A stretch of DNA of 64,000 nt from CAISCU01 sp943361925 (GTDB lineage Bacteria; Bacteroidota; Bacteroidia; UKL13-3): positions 1 through 64,000 of the forward strand of contig CALRIT020000022.1 in the NCBI GenBank assembly GCA_943361925.1, read 5' to 3'. Below, one piece after another: positions 33,998 through 43,752 of this stretch (the stretch's first letter is position 1; every line of letters starts with the position of its first letter). Made by a program: the position numbers and the translations under genes. The notes beneath the pieces are model-generated. The model saw nothing but the letters and a program-made list of their open reading frames with translations. It had not been told where the DNA came from and did not search any database.

Positions 33998-34822
33998 ATG
34001 AATAGCTATTTGTTATTTGAAATAATTTGCGAAGAGGAAATAAAAGACATGCTAATTGCCGAATTAGCTGAAATTGGCTTCGAAGGATTTCTTGAAGGAG
34101 ATGAGGGTTTTGAAGCTTATTTACCAAAAGAAGAATGGAATGAAACAGAATTTTTAGAGCTTTTAGAAAAATATTCAATTCCAAAAGAATCTGTTAAAGC
34201 CAATGAAATTGAACAACAAAACTGGAATGAACAATGGGAAAGTGAATTTCAACCTGTAACTATTGAAAATGAAATCAGGATTTCGGCCCCGTTTCATGAA
34301 CTTGAAAAGGAGTTTCCTTATGAAATTATTATTCAGCCAAAAACATCATTTGGAACAGGGCATCATGAAACAACCTTTTTAATTATGAAATTGATGTTAA
34401 AAGAAAATTGGCAAAACAAAACGGTTTTTGATTTTGGAGCCGGAACCGGAATTCTTTCAATTTTAGCATCTCAATTAGGTTGCAAATCAGTTTTTGCCAA
34501 TGATATTGATGATTGGGCAGCCGAAAATATTAGTGAAAATGCAACTTATAATAATATCATAAATATCAATTTTGAAAAAGGTGGATTGGAAATTTTAAAG
34601 GATGAAAAATTTGAAATAATACTAGCCAATATCAACAAAAATGTATTGATGACAAGCTTTAAAAAACTTGCTGAACATGCACAATCAGGTACAAAATTAT
34701 TTATTAGCGGTTTTTATGAAAGTGACTTGAAGGACCTTTTAAAAGAAACAGAAATTGCCGGATGGAAATTCAAACAATCATTCGAATTAAATGATTGGTG
34801 TGCTGCGCAGTTTGAACTATAA
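33998..34822 (+). CDS. prmA: Ribosomal protein L11 methyltransferase
   Basis: 274 residues. The N-terminal L11-binding part (about 1-110) precedes a class I methyltransferase with FGTGHHETT, VFDFGAGTGILSI (SAM loop) and ANINKNVL (NxxY/N-type catalytic loop). It trimethylates ribosomal protein L11. It is divergent from the kinase gene with only 42 bases between the starts; no exact TAnnTTTG box was seen there, so both promoters are likely weak or overlap coding sequence. Confidence 0.96.
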   Translation: MNSYLLFEIICEEEIKDMLIAELAEIGFEGFLEGDEGFEAYLPKEEWNETEFLELLEKYSIPKESVKANEIEQQNWNEQWESEFQPVTIENEIRISAPFHELEKEFPYEIIIQPKTSFGTGHHETTFLIMKLMLKENWQNKTVFDFGAGTGILSILASQLGCKSVFANDIDDWAAENISENATYNNIININFEKGGLEILKDEKFEIILANINKNVLMTSFKKLAEHAQSGTKLFISGFYESDLKDLLKETEIAGWKFKQSFELNDWCAAQFEL

Positions 34823-34866
34823 ATCAGCCGTTTATCATATTTAAAGTTTCTAAATTAAAATGTTTA

Positions 34867-34874
34867 TACTTTTG
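34867..34874 (+). promoter_or_regulatory. -7 box before the SRPBCC/GyrI-like gene
   Basis: TACTTTTG, 18 bases before ATG 34893. The expected -33 region holds only AGTTTC, so the promoter call rests on the -7 box. Confidence 0.5.
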
Positions 34875-34892
34875 TTAAATTAATACCTAACC

Positions 34893-35903
34893 ATGAAAAT
34901 TTTAAAGCGTATTTTATTTATTGTAATTGGATTAGTCCTATTACTTGCCATCATTGGCCTATTCTTACCTAAAACCTCTCGTTTAGAAAGAAGCATTACT
35001 ATTAAATCAAAAGCAGAAGTGCCTTTTGAATTGATTAACAACCTGAAAGAATGGGAAAAATGGAGTCCATGGCATGGATTAGATACTGCAACTGTTTGGG
35101 TTTTTAGTGAAAATTATATTGGCAAGGATGCCTATTATACTTGGAGCAGCGAAAATAAAAATGTAGGAAAAGGGAAATTAACCATCACAGATAGTAAACC
35201 ATATGAATTAATTGCAACTACCATGTTATTTGATGGGATGGATGCTGCTAAAGCAGATTTTATCTTTGAAACAAGTGGTGATGAAGTTAAAGTAAAATGG
35301 ACTTTAGAAAGTGAATTAGGATTCAATCCATTTTTCAGATACTTTGGATTAGTGATGGAAAATATGGTTGGACCTGATTATGAAAAAGGTTTAGCTAAAT
35401 TAAAAGAGGTTTCTGAATTAAAAGCACAAGGACCAAAAATCTCAGGATTTGATGCTGAGCTGAAAGATTTTGCTGGAACAAATTATTTTGGTATCAGAGA
35501 AAAATTAAAAGGTGAAGAAATTGGAGCTAAACTTGGTGAATATTACGGATTATTAATAGCTGAAATAAAAGCACAAGGTTTACAAATGAATGGTGCTCCT
35601 TTCACCATAAACTATTCAGCTAGTGGAAATACATTTGATATTGAAGTTGCTATTGGTTTTACCGGACAAGGAAAAGATAATGGTATGATAAAAGCCGGAA
35701 AACTTGATGCTGGAAAAGCCTTAACAGTTAAATATTATGGTGATTATATGAATACAGGAAAAGTTTATCTTCCGGCATTCGAATACCTAAGTTCACAAGG
35801 AATGAAAGCAACTGGTGCACCCTTAGAATATTATATTACAGACCCAATGACTGAAAAAGATACCACCAAGTGGTTAACAGAAATTGTCTTCAGAGCCCAA
35901 TAA
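34893..35903 (+). CDS. SRPBCC plus GyrI-like two-domain protein
   Basis: 336 residues. An N-terminal membrane anchor (about 7-27) is followed by an SRPBCC lipid/polyketide-binding domain (about 30-170) and a GyrI-like effector-binding domain (about 185-335, with NYSASGNTFDIEVAIGF). This fusion is known in Bacteroidota. The fold suggests binding of a hydrophobic small molecule, but the ligand is not known. It starts after a -7 box and ends just before a strong palindromic terminator. Confidence 0.88.
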   Translation: MKILKRILFIVIGLVLLLAIIGLFLPKTSRLERSITIKSKAEVPFELINNLKEWEKWSPWHGLDTATVWVFSENYIGKDAYYTWSSENKNVGKGKLTITDSKPYELIATTMLFDGMDAAKADFIFETSGDEVKVKWTLESELGFNPFFRYFGLVMENMVGPDYEKGLAKLKEVSELKAQGPKISGFDAELKDFAGTNYFGIREKLKGEEIGAKLGEYYGLLIAEIKAQGLQMNGAPFTINYSASGNTFDIEVAIGFTGQGKDNGMIKAGKLDAGKALTVKYYGDYMNTGKVYLPAFEYLSSQGMKATGAPLEYYITDPMTEKDTTKWLTEIVFRAQ

Positions 35904-35917
35904 AATTACAAAATTTG

Positions 35918-35949
35918 AAAAGGCCAACTGAATTCAGTTGGCCTTTTTT
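35918..35949 (+). terminator. Perfect palindromic terminator after the SRPBCC/GyrI gene
   Basis: A complete palindrome of 30 bases with the core AAAGGCCAACTG / CAGTTGGCCTTT and a T run to 35949. Any read-through start for pepP upstream of this point would pass through it. Confidence 0.92.
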
Positions 35950-35971
35950 GTTAAAAAACTTAATATCGAAC

Positions 35972-37261
35972 ATGAAATACGACAGAATTAACTCAGACTT
36001 GTTTAAACTCAATAGAAGTTTATTCACGGCTAAATTGAAAAAAAACTCAGTTGCCATATTCTTATCAAACGACGAACATCAATGGAATGGAGATGCAACA
36101 CATAATTTTAAGCAAAACTCAGATTTATTCTGGCTAAGTGGAGTTGATCAGGAAGATTGCATTTTAGTTTTATCACCGGATTGTCCTGTTATTGAAATGC
36201 GTGAAGCGCTTTTCATCAAGAGAACTGACGATATGATGGTGATTTGGAACGGACATAAATTAACTCAACAACAAGCCAAAGAAGTGAGTGGAGTTCAACA
36301 TGTTTATTGGATGGAAGATTATGAAGCAAAAATTCATTCTGTTATAAATTATGCTGAAAACATTTACTTGAATTTAAACGAAAATGACCGTGCAAGCATT
36401 AAAACTCCTTATAAAGATTTAAGATTTGCGAGAGAAATGAAGGACAAATATCCACTTCATGAATTCGAAAGAGCTGCACCAATTTTACAAAGATTAAGAA
36501 GCATTAAATCACCAATTGAATTGGATTTAATGAATGTATCAATTGGTATTAGTGAAAAAATGTTTGCACGCTTATTGAAATTCGTAAAACCGGGTGTAAA
36601 AGAATATGAAGTAGAAGCTGAAATCATTCATGAATATTTAAAAAATCGTGCGAATGGACATTCCTTCCATCCTATTGTAGCTTCTGGTAAAAACGCATGC
36701 ATTTTGCATTATGTAGATAACAATGGAACTTGTAATGATGGTGAATTATTATTGGTTGACAGCGGAGTTGATTATGCAAATTATGCAAGTGATATGACAA
36801 GGGTAATTCCGGTAAATGGAAAATTTACAGCTCGTCAGAAGCAAGTTTACAATGCAGTTCTAAGCGTTATGAATGGTGCCAAATCTCTTTTAAAACCAGG
36901 AGTTCTTTTGATGGAATACCATAAACAGGTTGGTGAATTAATGGAAAAAGAATTGGTTGATTTAGGATTAATCAGTTTGAATGATATTAAAAATCAGAAT
37001 CCTGCTTGGCCTGCTTATAAAAAATATTTCATGCATGGAACCAGTCACTTTTTAGGTATTGATGTTCATGATGTTGGAATGAGATATGAGCCAATGCAAG
37101 CTGGTATGACATTTAGTTGTGAACCGGGTATTTATATTCAAGAAGAAGGTATTGGAATCAGACTTGAAAATGAAGTATTAATTACTGCAGATGGATGTAA
37201 AGATTTAATGGCTCATATTCCGGTAGAAGCAGACCATATTGAAAGTCTGATGAATTCATAA
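35972..37261 (+). CDS. pepP: Xaa-Pro aminopeptidase (aminopeptidase P)
   Basis: 429 residues from ATG 35972, the normal length. The frame stays open upstream to 35870, but that part overlaps the preceding gene and a terminator, so it is rejected. N-terminal creatinase-like domain (about 1-170), then the metallopeptidase domain with metal ligands in VDSGVDYANYASDMTR (two Asp), HGTSHFLGIDVHDVG (His), and EPGIYI (Glu). It removes the first residue before proline from cytoplasmic peptides. It is followed after one base by the HAD phosphatase. Confidence 0.95.
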   Translation: MKYDRINSDLFKLNRSLFTAKLKKNSVAIFLSNDEHQWNGDATHNFKQNSDLFWLSGVDQEDCILVLSPDCPVIEMREALFIKRTDDMMVIWNGHKLTQQQAKEVSGVQHVYWMEDYEAKIHSVINYAENIYLNLNENDRASIKTPYKDLRFAREMKDKYPLHEFERAAPILQRLRSIKSPIELDLMNVSIGISEKMFARLLKFVKPGVKEYEVEAEIIHEYLKNRANGHSFHPIVASGKNACILHYVDNNGTCNDGELLLVDSGVDYANYASDMTRVIPVNGKFTARQKQVYNAVLSVMNGAKSLLKPGVLLMEYHKQVGELMEKELVDLGLISLNDIKNQNPAWPAYKKYFMHGTSHFLGIDVHDVGMRYEPMQAGMTFSCEPGIYIQEEGIGIRLENEVLITADGCKDLMAHIPVEADHIESLMNS

Positions 37262-37262
37262 A

Positions 37263-37928
37263 ATGAGAAAAGAAATTAATTGTTTTCTTTTTGATATGGA
37301 TGGCTTATTAGTTGATTCAGAGCCACTGTGGAAAAGAGCAGAAAAACTCGTTTTGGGACAATATGGATTAAATCTTGATGATGATTTATTACGTCAGGTA
37401 ATGGGATTTCGATTACCTGAAGTAATTGAACATTGGTATCGTTATCAAAATTGGCCAAATCCTGATTTTCAAAAAACAGAAAGAGAAATTATTGATACAA
37501 TGAAACTGCTTATAGAAAATGAAGCAGTTGCTATGAAAGGTGTTTATGAAGTTTTGGAATTCCTAAAAAGCAAGGGTAATAAAATTGCCCTTGCTTCTTC
37601 ATCTTCAATGGAATTAATCGAAACCGTTGTTAAAAAACTAAATTTATCAACCTATTTTGATCAATTACATTCAGCTGAAAAGGAAAAATTCGGCAAACCA
37701 CATCCAGGAATTTTCATTACAGCCGCAGAATCAATGAATGCAAAAGCACATGAATGTTTGGTTTTTGAAGATTCAAAAAATGGTGTAATAGCAGCAAAAG
37801 CAGCAAGAATGGCATGTATTGCAGTTCCTGAGACGCTTCATATTAACGAAAATTGGTGGAGTATAGCTGATGCTAAAATTTCGAGTTTAGATGAGTACCT
37901 TGCAATTGAAATGAACATCTTGCAATAA
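37263..37928 (+). CDS. HAD family hexose/hexitol phosphatase (HxpB-like)
   Basis: 221 residues. Motif I FDMDGLLVDSE, motif II LASSSS, motif III and the Lys in KFGKPHPGIF, motif IV VFEDSKNG. The cap and N-terminal pattern fit the YniC/HxpB 2-deoxyglucose- or hexitol-phosphate phosphatases; beta-phosphoglucomutase is excluded by layout only weakly. It is the middle gene of pepP-HAD-PAS, with spacings of one and three bases. Confidence 0.92.
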   Translation: MRKEINCFLFDMDGLLVDSEPLWKRAEKLVLGQYGLNLDDDLLRQVMGFRLPEVIEHWYRYQNWPNPDFQKTEREIIDTMKLLIENEAVAMKGVYEVLEFLKSKGNKIALASSSSMELIETVVKKLNLSTYFDQLHSAEKEKFGKPHPGIFITAAESMNAKAHECLVFEDSKNGVIAAKAARMACIAVPETLHINENWWSIADAKISSLDEYLAIEMNILQ

Positions 37929-37931
37929 AAT

Positions 37932-38822
37932 ATGGACAGTTATTTCCTTGAGGTAAATTATGATGGCATTGTTGAAAATGCATATTCTTCATTCACAGAA
38001 TTGGAGGATATTGAAATAATTGCTGGAAAAACTGTTGACGAACAACAAATTCCGTATGTAATCAAGCAAGTTATCAATGAGTTCATTCATGGAAATCAGA
38101 AGTATAAAATTGTAAAAAACCTTCCAGTTTCAGGTAATTTTTTTGACTTAAAGCTAATAGATAAAAACCAAAATTTTGTTTGCATTTTAAACCATGTTAC
38201 CAGCGATGTAAACATTAAAACAGAGCTTGAAACCAATAAAAATGCATTTAGAGTTTTGGTTGATAGCACCTTCGATATTATATGGTCGTTTAATCTGGAA
38301 TTTAAATTAACTGCCGGAAACAAAGCCTTCTTCGACCTTAGAAAACGAGTATACAATAGCAATATCGCTATTGGAGACAATATTTTTAAAGATGTAAAAG
38401 AAGATGCAAAAAATAAGTGGCTACCTATATATCAAAGGGTTTTAGATGAAGCAATGCCATTTAAGTTTGAAGAAAAAAGATGGGTTGGAGAGGAAGAAAC
38501 TTTTGTTCTGATATCTTTAAATCCTATTAAAGATGAAAAGGGGAAGGTAATTGGTTGTATGGGCATTACCCATGATATCACCCCAATAAAAAAACAGGAA
38601 GAATTCTTAAGAGACCATAATACTACACTGCAAAAAATTGCTGAGAAATTAAGTCATGATTTCTCTGAGCCAATTTTAAAAATCAACTCAATGCTCGATG
38701 GATCAAACTTAGGAGGTTTAAGTGAAGAACAAACTAAGGGTTTTTACGCACTTAAAGAGCTAACCAAACAACTTGAAGCAAGGTTAGAAGAGTTAAAAAA
38801 CGATTTGGTAAATTTAATCTAG
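37932..38822 (+). CDS. PAS-domain sensor with a kinase-type dimerisation segment but no ATPase
   Basis: 296 residues. A PAS domain (about 100-215, with FRVLVDSTFDIIWSF and GCMGITHDITPIKKQ) leads into a HisKA-like helical segment (about 229-296) with LSHDFSEPILKINSML, where His242 stands at the phospho-acceptor place of SHELRTP-type boxes. No HATPase follows, because the gene stops at 38822. It may be a scaffold, a decoy dimer or a partner to a kinase elsewhere. The last four bases overlap the convergent OmpA gene. Confidence 0.8.
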   Translation: MDSYFLEVNYDGIVENAYSSFTELEDIEIIAGKTVDEQQIPYVIKQVINEFIHGNQKYKIVKNLPVSGNFFDLKLIDKNQNFVCILNHVTSDVNIKTELETNKNAFRVLVDSTFDIIWSFNLEFKLTAGNKAFFDLRKRVYNSNIAIGDNIFKDVKEDAKNKWLPIYQRVLDEAMPFKFEEKRWVGEEETFVLISLNPIKDEKGKVIGCMGITHDITPIKKQEEFLRDHNTTLQKIAEKLSHDFSEPILKINSMLDGSNLGGLSEEQTKGFYALKELTKQLEARLEELKNDLVNLI

Positions 38823-39772
38823 CGTCTTTTATTGATGAGTTTATACAATTCATCAAGTTTTGGAGTAAGTACAATTTCTGTACGTCTGTTCTTTGCTCTA
38901 CCTTCAACAGTTTCGTTGTTTGCACGTGGTTGAAACTCACTTCTACCGGCCGCAGTTAAACGTTTTGGATCTACGTGGTGTGCATCTATCAATAAACGTA
39001 CGATATTATTTGCTCTCGCTGTACTTAAATCCCAATTATCAGCGAAACTTGCTGTTTTTATTGGCTTGTCGTCGGTATGACCTTCGATTAAAATATCGAT
39101 ATCAGCATTTTTATTCAATACATCAGAAAGTTTTTTAATTGCATCCATACCTTTTTCTTCAACCTCTGCACTACCCGATTTAAACAATAATTTATCGCTT
39201 AATGACACATAAACTTTACCATTTTTCATTTCCACTGTTAACTCATCAGAATTAAAGCTTAAAAGTGCTTTTTTAACGATATCATTCAAAGCATTGGTAA
39301 TTGAATCCTGACGACGAATAATGGCTTCCAGTTCAGCTAATTTCCTTTCCCTTGCTAATAATTGATCACCCTTTTCTTTCAAAGCAAGATTTAATTGTTC
39401 AGTTTTACTTAAACTTGATTTGATTAAATCTGTATATCTATCATTCATTTCTGAATAATCAGATTGAAGTTTGTTATGTTTCTCAGTTAAAGATTGAAAC
39501 CTGCTTTGCAGATCACGGTGAAGTGAATCAAGCAATCTATATTGAATTCCTCTTTCAGCTGTATCTTTATTAAATGCAATAACCAACCTATGTAAGGAAT
39601 CTCTTTGGTAAGTAGCCATATCGAGTTTTTTCGACATGAAAAAATTATGCGATTTCTGACTCAATCCCTTTGGATCTTTAATTTTACCTTTTGGCTCTAA
39701 CTCTTGTGCAGTAGATTGAAAACCAAGCATTAAAATTCCTGCAAATAGCAGTGAAAATATAGATTTACGCAT
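38819..39772 (-). CDS. OmpA/MotB-family peptidoglycan-associated protein
   Basis: 317 residues. Signal peptide (ending STAQ), a long coiled coil (about 60-170), then a C-terminal OmpA domain with IEGHTDDKPI and LSTARANNIVRLL and NRRTEIVL, which bind peptidoglycan. It probably tethers the outer membrane or forms part of an envelope complex. An inverted repeat, CTATTGA / TCAATAG (39815-39833), lies about 43 bases upstream and could be an operator. Start at ATG 39772. Confidence 0.92.
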   Translation of the reverse strand: MRKSIFSLLFAGILMLGFQSTAQELEPKGKIKDPKGLSQKSHNFFMSKKLDMATYQRDSLHRLVIAFNKDTAERGIQYRLLDSLHRDLQSRFQSLTEKHNKLQSDYSEMNDRYTDLIKSSLSKTEQLNLALKEKGDQLLARERKLAELEAIIRRQDSITNALNDIVKKALLSFNSDELTVEMKNGKVYVSLSDKLLFKSGSAEVEEKGMDAIKKLSDVLNKNADIDILIEGHTDDKPIKTASFADNWDLSTARANNIVRLLIDAHHVDPKRLTAAGRSEFQPRANNETVEGRAKNRRTEIVLTPKLDELYKLINKRR

Positions 39773-39814
39773 ATTGCGAAGTTGGAATGCTAATGTTATA
39801 CAAACAAGAGTTAG

Positions 39815-39833
39815 CTATTGAAGTTATCAATAG
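39815..39833. repeat. Inverted repeat upstream of the OmpA-family gene
   Basis: CTATTGA, 5-base spacer, TCAATAG. Located in the leader or promoter zone of the OmpA gene. Its use as a regulator site is not shown. Confidence 0.35.
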
Positions 39834-39851
39834 AAAATGTGTACTGCCTAC

Positions 39852-39895
39852 AAAAAAAAACAAGGGTGAAACAAACCTAAGTTCATTTCACCCTT
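39852..39895 (-). terminator. Terminator of secDF
   Basis: On the minus strand a 10-base stem AAGGGTGAAA / TTTCACCCTT with a 14-base loop is followed by a run of nine T. Confidence 0.92.
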
Positions 39896-39916
39896 ATTAA
39901 TTATTCGAAAAGAAAA

Positions 39917-42877
39917 TTACTTTTTGTTCTTTTTGTCGAAATCAATAACGATTGGAGTTGCAATACCAATTGAAGAGTAAGTACCAAAAATAATACCAAC
40001 CAACATTGCAAAGTTAAATCCTCTGATTACATCACCACCAAAAATAAACAATACCAATGTTACCATAAATACAGTTAATGAGGTAATGATAGTACGGTTT
40101 AATGTGTTGTTTAATGCATCATTAATAACTTTTTGCTTATTGGTTTCATGGTGATGTGTTCCTAAGAATTCACGAATCCTATCGAATACAACCACGGTAT
40201 CATTGATAGAGAAACCGATGATGGTTAATACTGCAGCAATGAAGGTTTGGTCAACTTCCATAGGGAAAGGTAAAATTCCATCAAAAATTGAGTAGAATCC
40301 TAACATCATCAATACGTCATGTGCCAAAGCAATTGTAGCACCTAAAGCATATTGCCATTTTTGGAAACGTACTAATACATATAAACCAATTCCTAATAAA
40401 GCAAGGATAGCAGCCCAGATTGATGCTACTTTGATATCGTTTGCAATGGTAGGACCTACTTTAGCTGAACTTAAAATTTTTGTAGAAGGATCAATTGTTT
40501 TCAAACCTTCATTTAATTTTCCTTCAACAATCTCTGAAACATTTGCACTTTGATCATCAATCATGAAAGTAGTAGTAATTTTATATTTACCATCAGTTCC
40601 AAAAGTTTTTACTTCAGGAGCAGAACCAAATGGAGTTTCCAAAGCTGTTCTAATATCTGTTGAGCTAACAGGTTTACTGAATTCAACCACATATGTCCAA
40701 CCACCTTTAAAATCTACACCTAATGTAAATCCTTTAGTGAAAATTGAAATCAAACCAATTAAAATGATAATTCCTGAGATTGCATAAAACTTGAAACGAT
40801 TTTTTACGAAATCGAAATTTAAATTTTGGAAAGCTGATTTAGAGAATTCACGTGAATACTTAATAATAGTACCTTTATCCAATTGCCATTCAGTGATAAC
40901 ACGGGTTAATAATACCGCAGTAAACATTGAAGAAAGAATACCGATAATTAAAGTAATAGCGAAACCTTGAACTGGACCTGTACCAAATGAATAAAGCACG
41001 ATACCAGCCAATAAGGTTGTTAAGTTTGAGTCAATAATTGAAGAAGCAGCATGCTGGTAACCATCGGTAATAGCATTTTTCAAACTTCTTGCGCTTAATA
41101 ATTCATCTTTAACTCTTTCATTAATTAACACGTTTGCGTCAACCGCCATACCAATTGTTAAAACGATACCTGCTATTCCAGGTAATGTTAGTGCTGCACC
41201 TAAAGATGCAAGAACACCTATAATAAAGAATACGTTAATTAATACTGCAAAGTTAGCTACATAACCAGAGTTGTTATAATAAACAACCATGAATACAAGG
41301 ATAACAATAGTAGCAATAACCATCGACCATAATCCTGAGCTAATTGCTTCAGCACCTAAAGTAGGACCTACCACAGCTTCTTCAACAATTCTTGTTGGAG
41401 CAGGTAATTTACCACTCTTTAAGATATTTGCTAAGTCACCTGCTTCTTCCATTGTGAAGCTACCAGTAATTGAAGAACGACCATTAGGAATTTCACCTTG
41501 AACGTTTGGTGAAGAGTAAACTACATCATCCAATACAATTGCAATTGAATGATTCACATTATTTTTAGTTAGGTTTTTCCAGATTCTAGCACCTTCACTA
41601 TTCATGTTCATTGTTACTTCAACATCTCCAGTTGGATTTACGTCTTTACGGGCGTCAATTACTTTATCACCAGTTAAAGAAGCAGAACCATCACGGTCTG
41701 TTTTTAAAGCATGCATGATTACACCTTCTTGATTTTCACCAAAACCTTTGTACTCCCATGCAAATTTGATATTAGAAGGCAAAGCCAATCTAACTTCAGG
41801 ACGAGCTAATAAAGCATTAATTTTGGCTGTATCTCTGATTGCAGCAGTACCGCAACTTGAACCTTTAGTAGACAACATACCTTTGTCATCAGCAAAAGGA
41901 CGTAAGTAAGCGAACAAAGGATTTTCCTTTGCAAACTCTTCAAATGATTTTTGATCAGCAGCAGCTGTATCTTTTTTGCTTGTATCAGCAGCAGCAGTTG
42001 TTGGCTTTGAAGCTGATCCTAAACTTGCCAAAGCACTTTTAGTTGTATCAGCAGCAGTAGCACTAGTATCAGTTCCAACAGGAGCTGATTTTTCTGCTAC
42101 TAAAGATTTTTTCAAAATATCGTTTGCCTGACTTAAATATTTGAAAGCTTCAGGATTATCGAAAGTTTGGAAAAATTCCAACTTAGCAGAACCTTGTAAG
42201 TATTTACGAACCCTTGCTGGATTGTCAACACCCGGTAATTCAACTAAAATTCTTCCACTACCTTCTAATTTTTGAATATTAGGTTGAGTCACACCGAATT
42301 TATCGATACGAGCACGTAAGATTTGGAAAGAACGATCGATTGCTTGGTTAGCTTCATCGTGGATATAAGCCAAAACTTCCTGGTTAGTTGAAGAAAGTTT
42401 GATTCTATCGCGGTTGCTAGGATTTGCGAAAATTGCAGAAAGTTTAGCATTTGGAGCTATTTCGTTGTAAGCTTCACCAAATAAAGTAACATAATCTTTC
42501 TGACTTGTTTTTAAAGCCTCACGAGCTTGTTCAATTGCTTTATTAAAGTTAGGGTCAGCATTGTTGTTAGCTAAACCACGAACCAAATCAGCCAAAGAAA
42601 CCTCAAGGGTAACGTTCATACCACCTTGCAAGTCGAGACCTAAATTTAATTCACGCTCTTTACATTGTAAATAGGTGAACTTTTTGATACCGAGGAAATT
42701 GTACACCGGTAAACGCGAAACTGAATCGAGGTAATTACGCTCTAATTCTACATTGCCATTGGCATACGCCTCGGCATCCTTCTCTACTAAGTAAGTTTTC
42801 GCAGTAAATGATAACTGGAAAATACTTACCAACACTAAGGCAATCGCAAAAAACTTAACTGCTCCTTTACTTTTCAT
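39917..42877 (-). CDS. secDF: Fused SecD-SecF protein translocase subunit
   Basis: 986 residues. SecD half: N-terminal helix, large periplasmic P1 domain containing the DLQGGMNV motif near 80, helices with GMAVDANVLINERVKDEL. SecF half from about 630, with GVDFKGGWTYVVEF and GFSINDTVVVFDRIREF. It uses the proton motive force to help pull preproteins through SecYEG. An insert of about 55 residues rich in Ala, Thr and Ser (about 266-320) sits in the P1 region. A promoter lies at 42923-42953. Confidence 0.97.
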   Translation of the reverse strand: MKSKGAVKFFAIALVLVSIFQLSFTAKTYLVEKDAEAYANGNVELERNYLDSVSRLPVYNFLGIKKFTYLQCKERELNLGLDLQGGMNVTLEVSLADLVRGLANNNADPNFNKAIEQAREALKTSQKDYVTLFGEAYNEIAPNAKLSAIFANPSNRDRIKLSSTNQEVLAYIHDEANQAIDRSFQILRARIDKFGVTQPNIQKLEGSGRILVELPGVDNPARVRKYLQGSAKLEFFQTFDNPEAFKYLSQANDILKKSLVAEKSAPVGTDTSATAADTTKSALASLGSASKPTTAAADTSKKDTAAADQKSFEEFAKENPLFAYLRPFADDKGMLSTKGSSCGTAAIRDTAKINALLARPEVRLALPSNIKFAWEYKGFGENQEGVIMHALKTDRDGSASLTGDKVIDARKDVNPTGDVEVTMNMNSEGARIWKNLTKNNVNHSIAIVLDDVVYSSPNVQGEIPNGRSSITGSFTMEEAGDLANILKSGKLPAPTRIVEEAVVGPTLGAEAISSGLWSMVIATIVILVFMVVYYNNSGYVANFAVLINVFFIIGVLASLGAALTLPGIAGIVLTIGMAVDANVLINERVKDELLSARSLKNAITDGYQHAASSIIDSNLTTLLAGIVLYSFGTGPVQGFAITLIIGILSSMFTAVLLTRVITEWQLDKGTIIKYSREFSKSAFQNLNFDFVKNRFKFYAISGIIILIGLISIFTKGFTLGVDFKGGWTYVVEFSKPVSSTDIRTALETPFGSAPEVKTFGTDGKYKITTTFMIDDQSANVSEIVEGKLNEGLKTIDPSTKILSSAKVGPTIANDIKVASIWAAILALLGIGLYVLVRFQKWQYALGATIALAHDVLMMLGFYSIFDGILPFPMEVDQTFIAAVLTIIGFSINDTVVVFDRIREFLGTHHHETNKQKVINDALNNTLNRTIITSLTVFMVTLVLFIFGGDVIRGFNFAMLVGIIFGTYSSIGIATPIVIDFDKKNKK

Positions 42878-42922
42878 TGTTGCTATCTATTCTATATAAT
42901 ATATCTATTCTTCTAAGGCTGG

Positions 42923-42953
42923 CAAATATAAGGGAGGGCATTAGTAAAAGCAA
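42923..42953 (-). promoter_or_regulatory. Promoter of secDF
   Basis: Minus strand TTG (42953-42951), 20 bases, TATATTTG (42930-42923), then a leader of about 40 bases to the ATG. The rest of 42954-43109 shows nothing distinct. Confidence 0.65.
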
Positions 42954-43109
42954 AAAAGGTTTAAAATTTTGAAAATCATTATTTTAAGCGGGTTTTGGTC
43001 ATTTTTTTGGATTTCTGAGCCCTTTAATATACAATCTGTGGGAAAGTGAAAGCCTATGATTTGACTCCTTGGCTTAGTTTCGTTAGTACAAAATTTTCTG
43101 TAAAATCAC

Positions 43110-43733
43110 ATGGAACAACAAGCTGGTTTAAATTTATTCGAATTAATTATCAAAGGTGGTGTCATCATGATTCCTATTGGGTTTCTTTCACTTTTGAGTA
43201 TTTATTTTATTATTGAAAGATGGGTATTTATTAACCAGGCATTCAAAATTGAAGCAAATTTCATGGCAAATTTGAATGATTTATTAGGAAAAGGTGATAT
43301 TAAAGCAGCAAAAGCTTATTGCCAAAGATTAAATACTCCCATCTCTAGAGTTATTGAAAAAGGAGTTAACCGCATTGGTAAGCCAATTAAGGATATAGAA
43401 AGTGCTATGGAAAGTGCGGCAGGTATTGAATCAGATAAATTAGAGAAAAATTTAGGATTCTTAGGATTAACAGCCGGTATTGCTCCGATGTTAGGTTTTA
43501 TCGGTACCATTTCAGGTATTATCAAAATTTTCTATAATATTTCTGTAAGTGATAATATCAGTATTGGAATTATTGCAGGTGGTTTGTATGAAAAAATGAT
43601 TACTTCGGGTGCAGGTTTAATTGTTGGGGTATTGGCTTATGCCGGTTACCATATATTAAATACCAGAATCGACAGATTTAATCATAAAATGCAAATTAAT
43701 GCTATTGAGTTTATTGATATTCTAGAAAGCTAA
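43110..43733 (+). CDS. exbB: ExbB/TolQ/MotA-family proton channel
   Basis: 207 residues with three membrane segments: about 14-34 (IMIPIGFLSLLSIYFII), 112-140 (LGLTAGIAPMLGFIGTISGII) and 145-175. The AP-x-LGFIGTISG region is the conserved pore motif. With ExbD, it turns proton flow into energy for TonB receptors or Tol-type work. No tonB gene is adjacent. ExbD follows after 19 bases. Confidence 0.9.
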   Translation: MEQQAGLNLFELIIKGGVIMIPIGFLSLLSIYFIIERWVFINQAFKIEANFMANLNDLLGKGDIKAAKAYCQRLNTPISRVIEKGVNRIGKPIKDIESAMESAAGIESDKLEKNLGFLGLTAGIAPMLGFIGTISGIIKIFYNISVSDNISIGIIAGGLYEKMITSGAGLIVGVLAYAGYHILNTRIDRFNHKMQINAIEFIDILES

Positions 43734-43752
43734 ACCTATCTGAAAATAAATT

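Noticed and set aside
35870..35971. Extended pepP start
   Set aside because: It would begin inside the preceding gene and run through a strong terminator; the ATG at 35972 gives the normal protein length.
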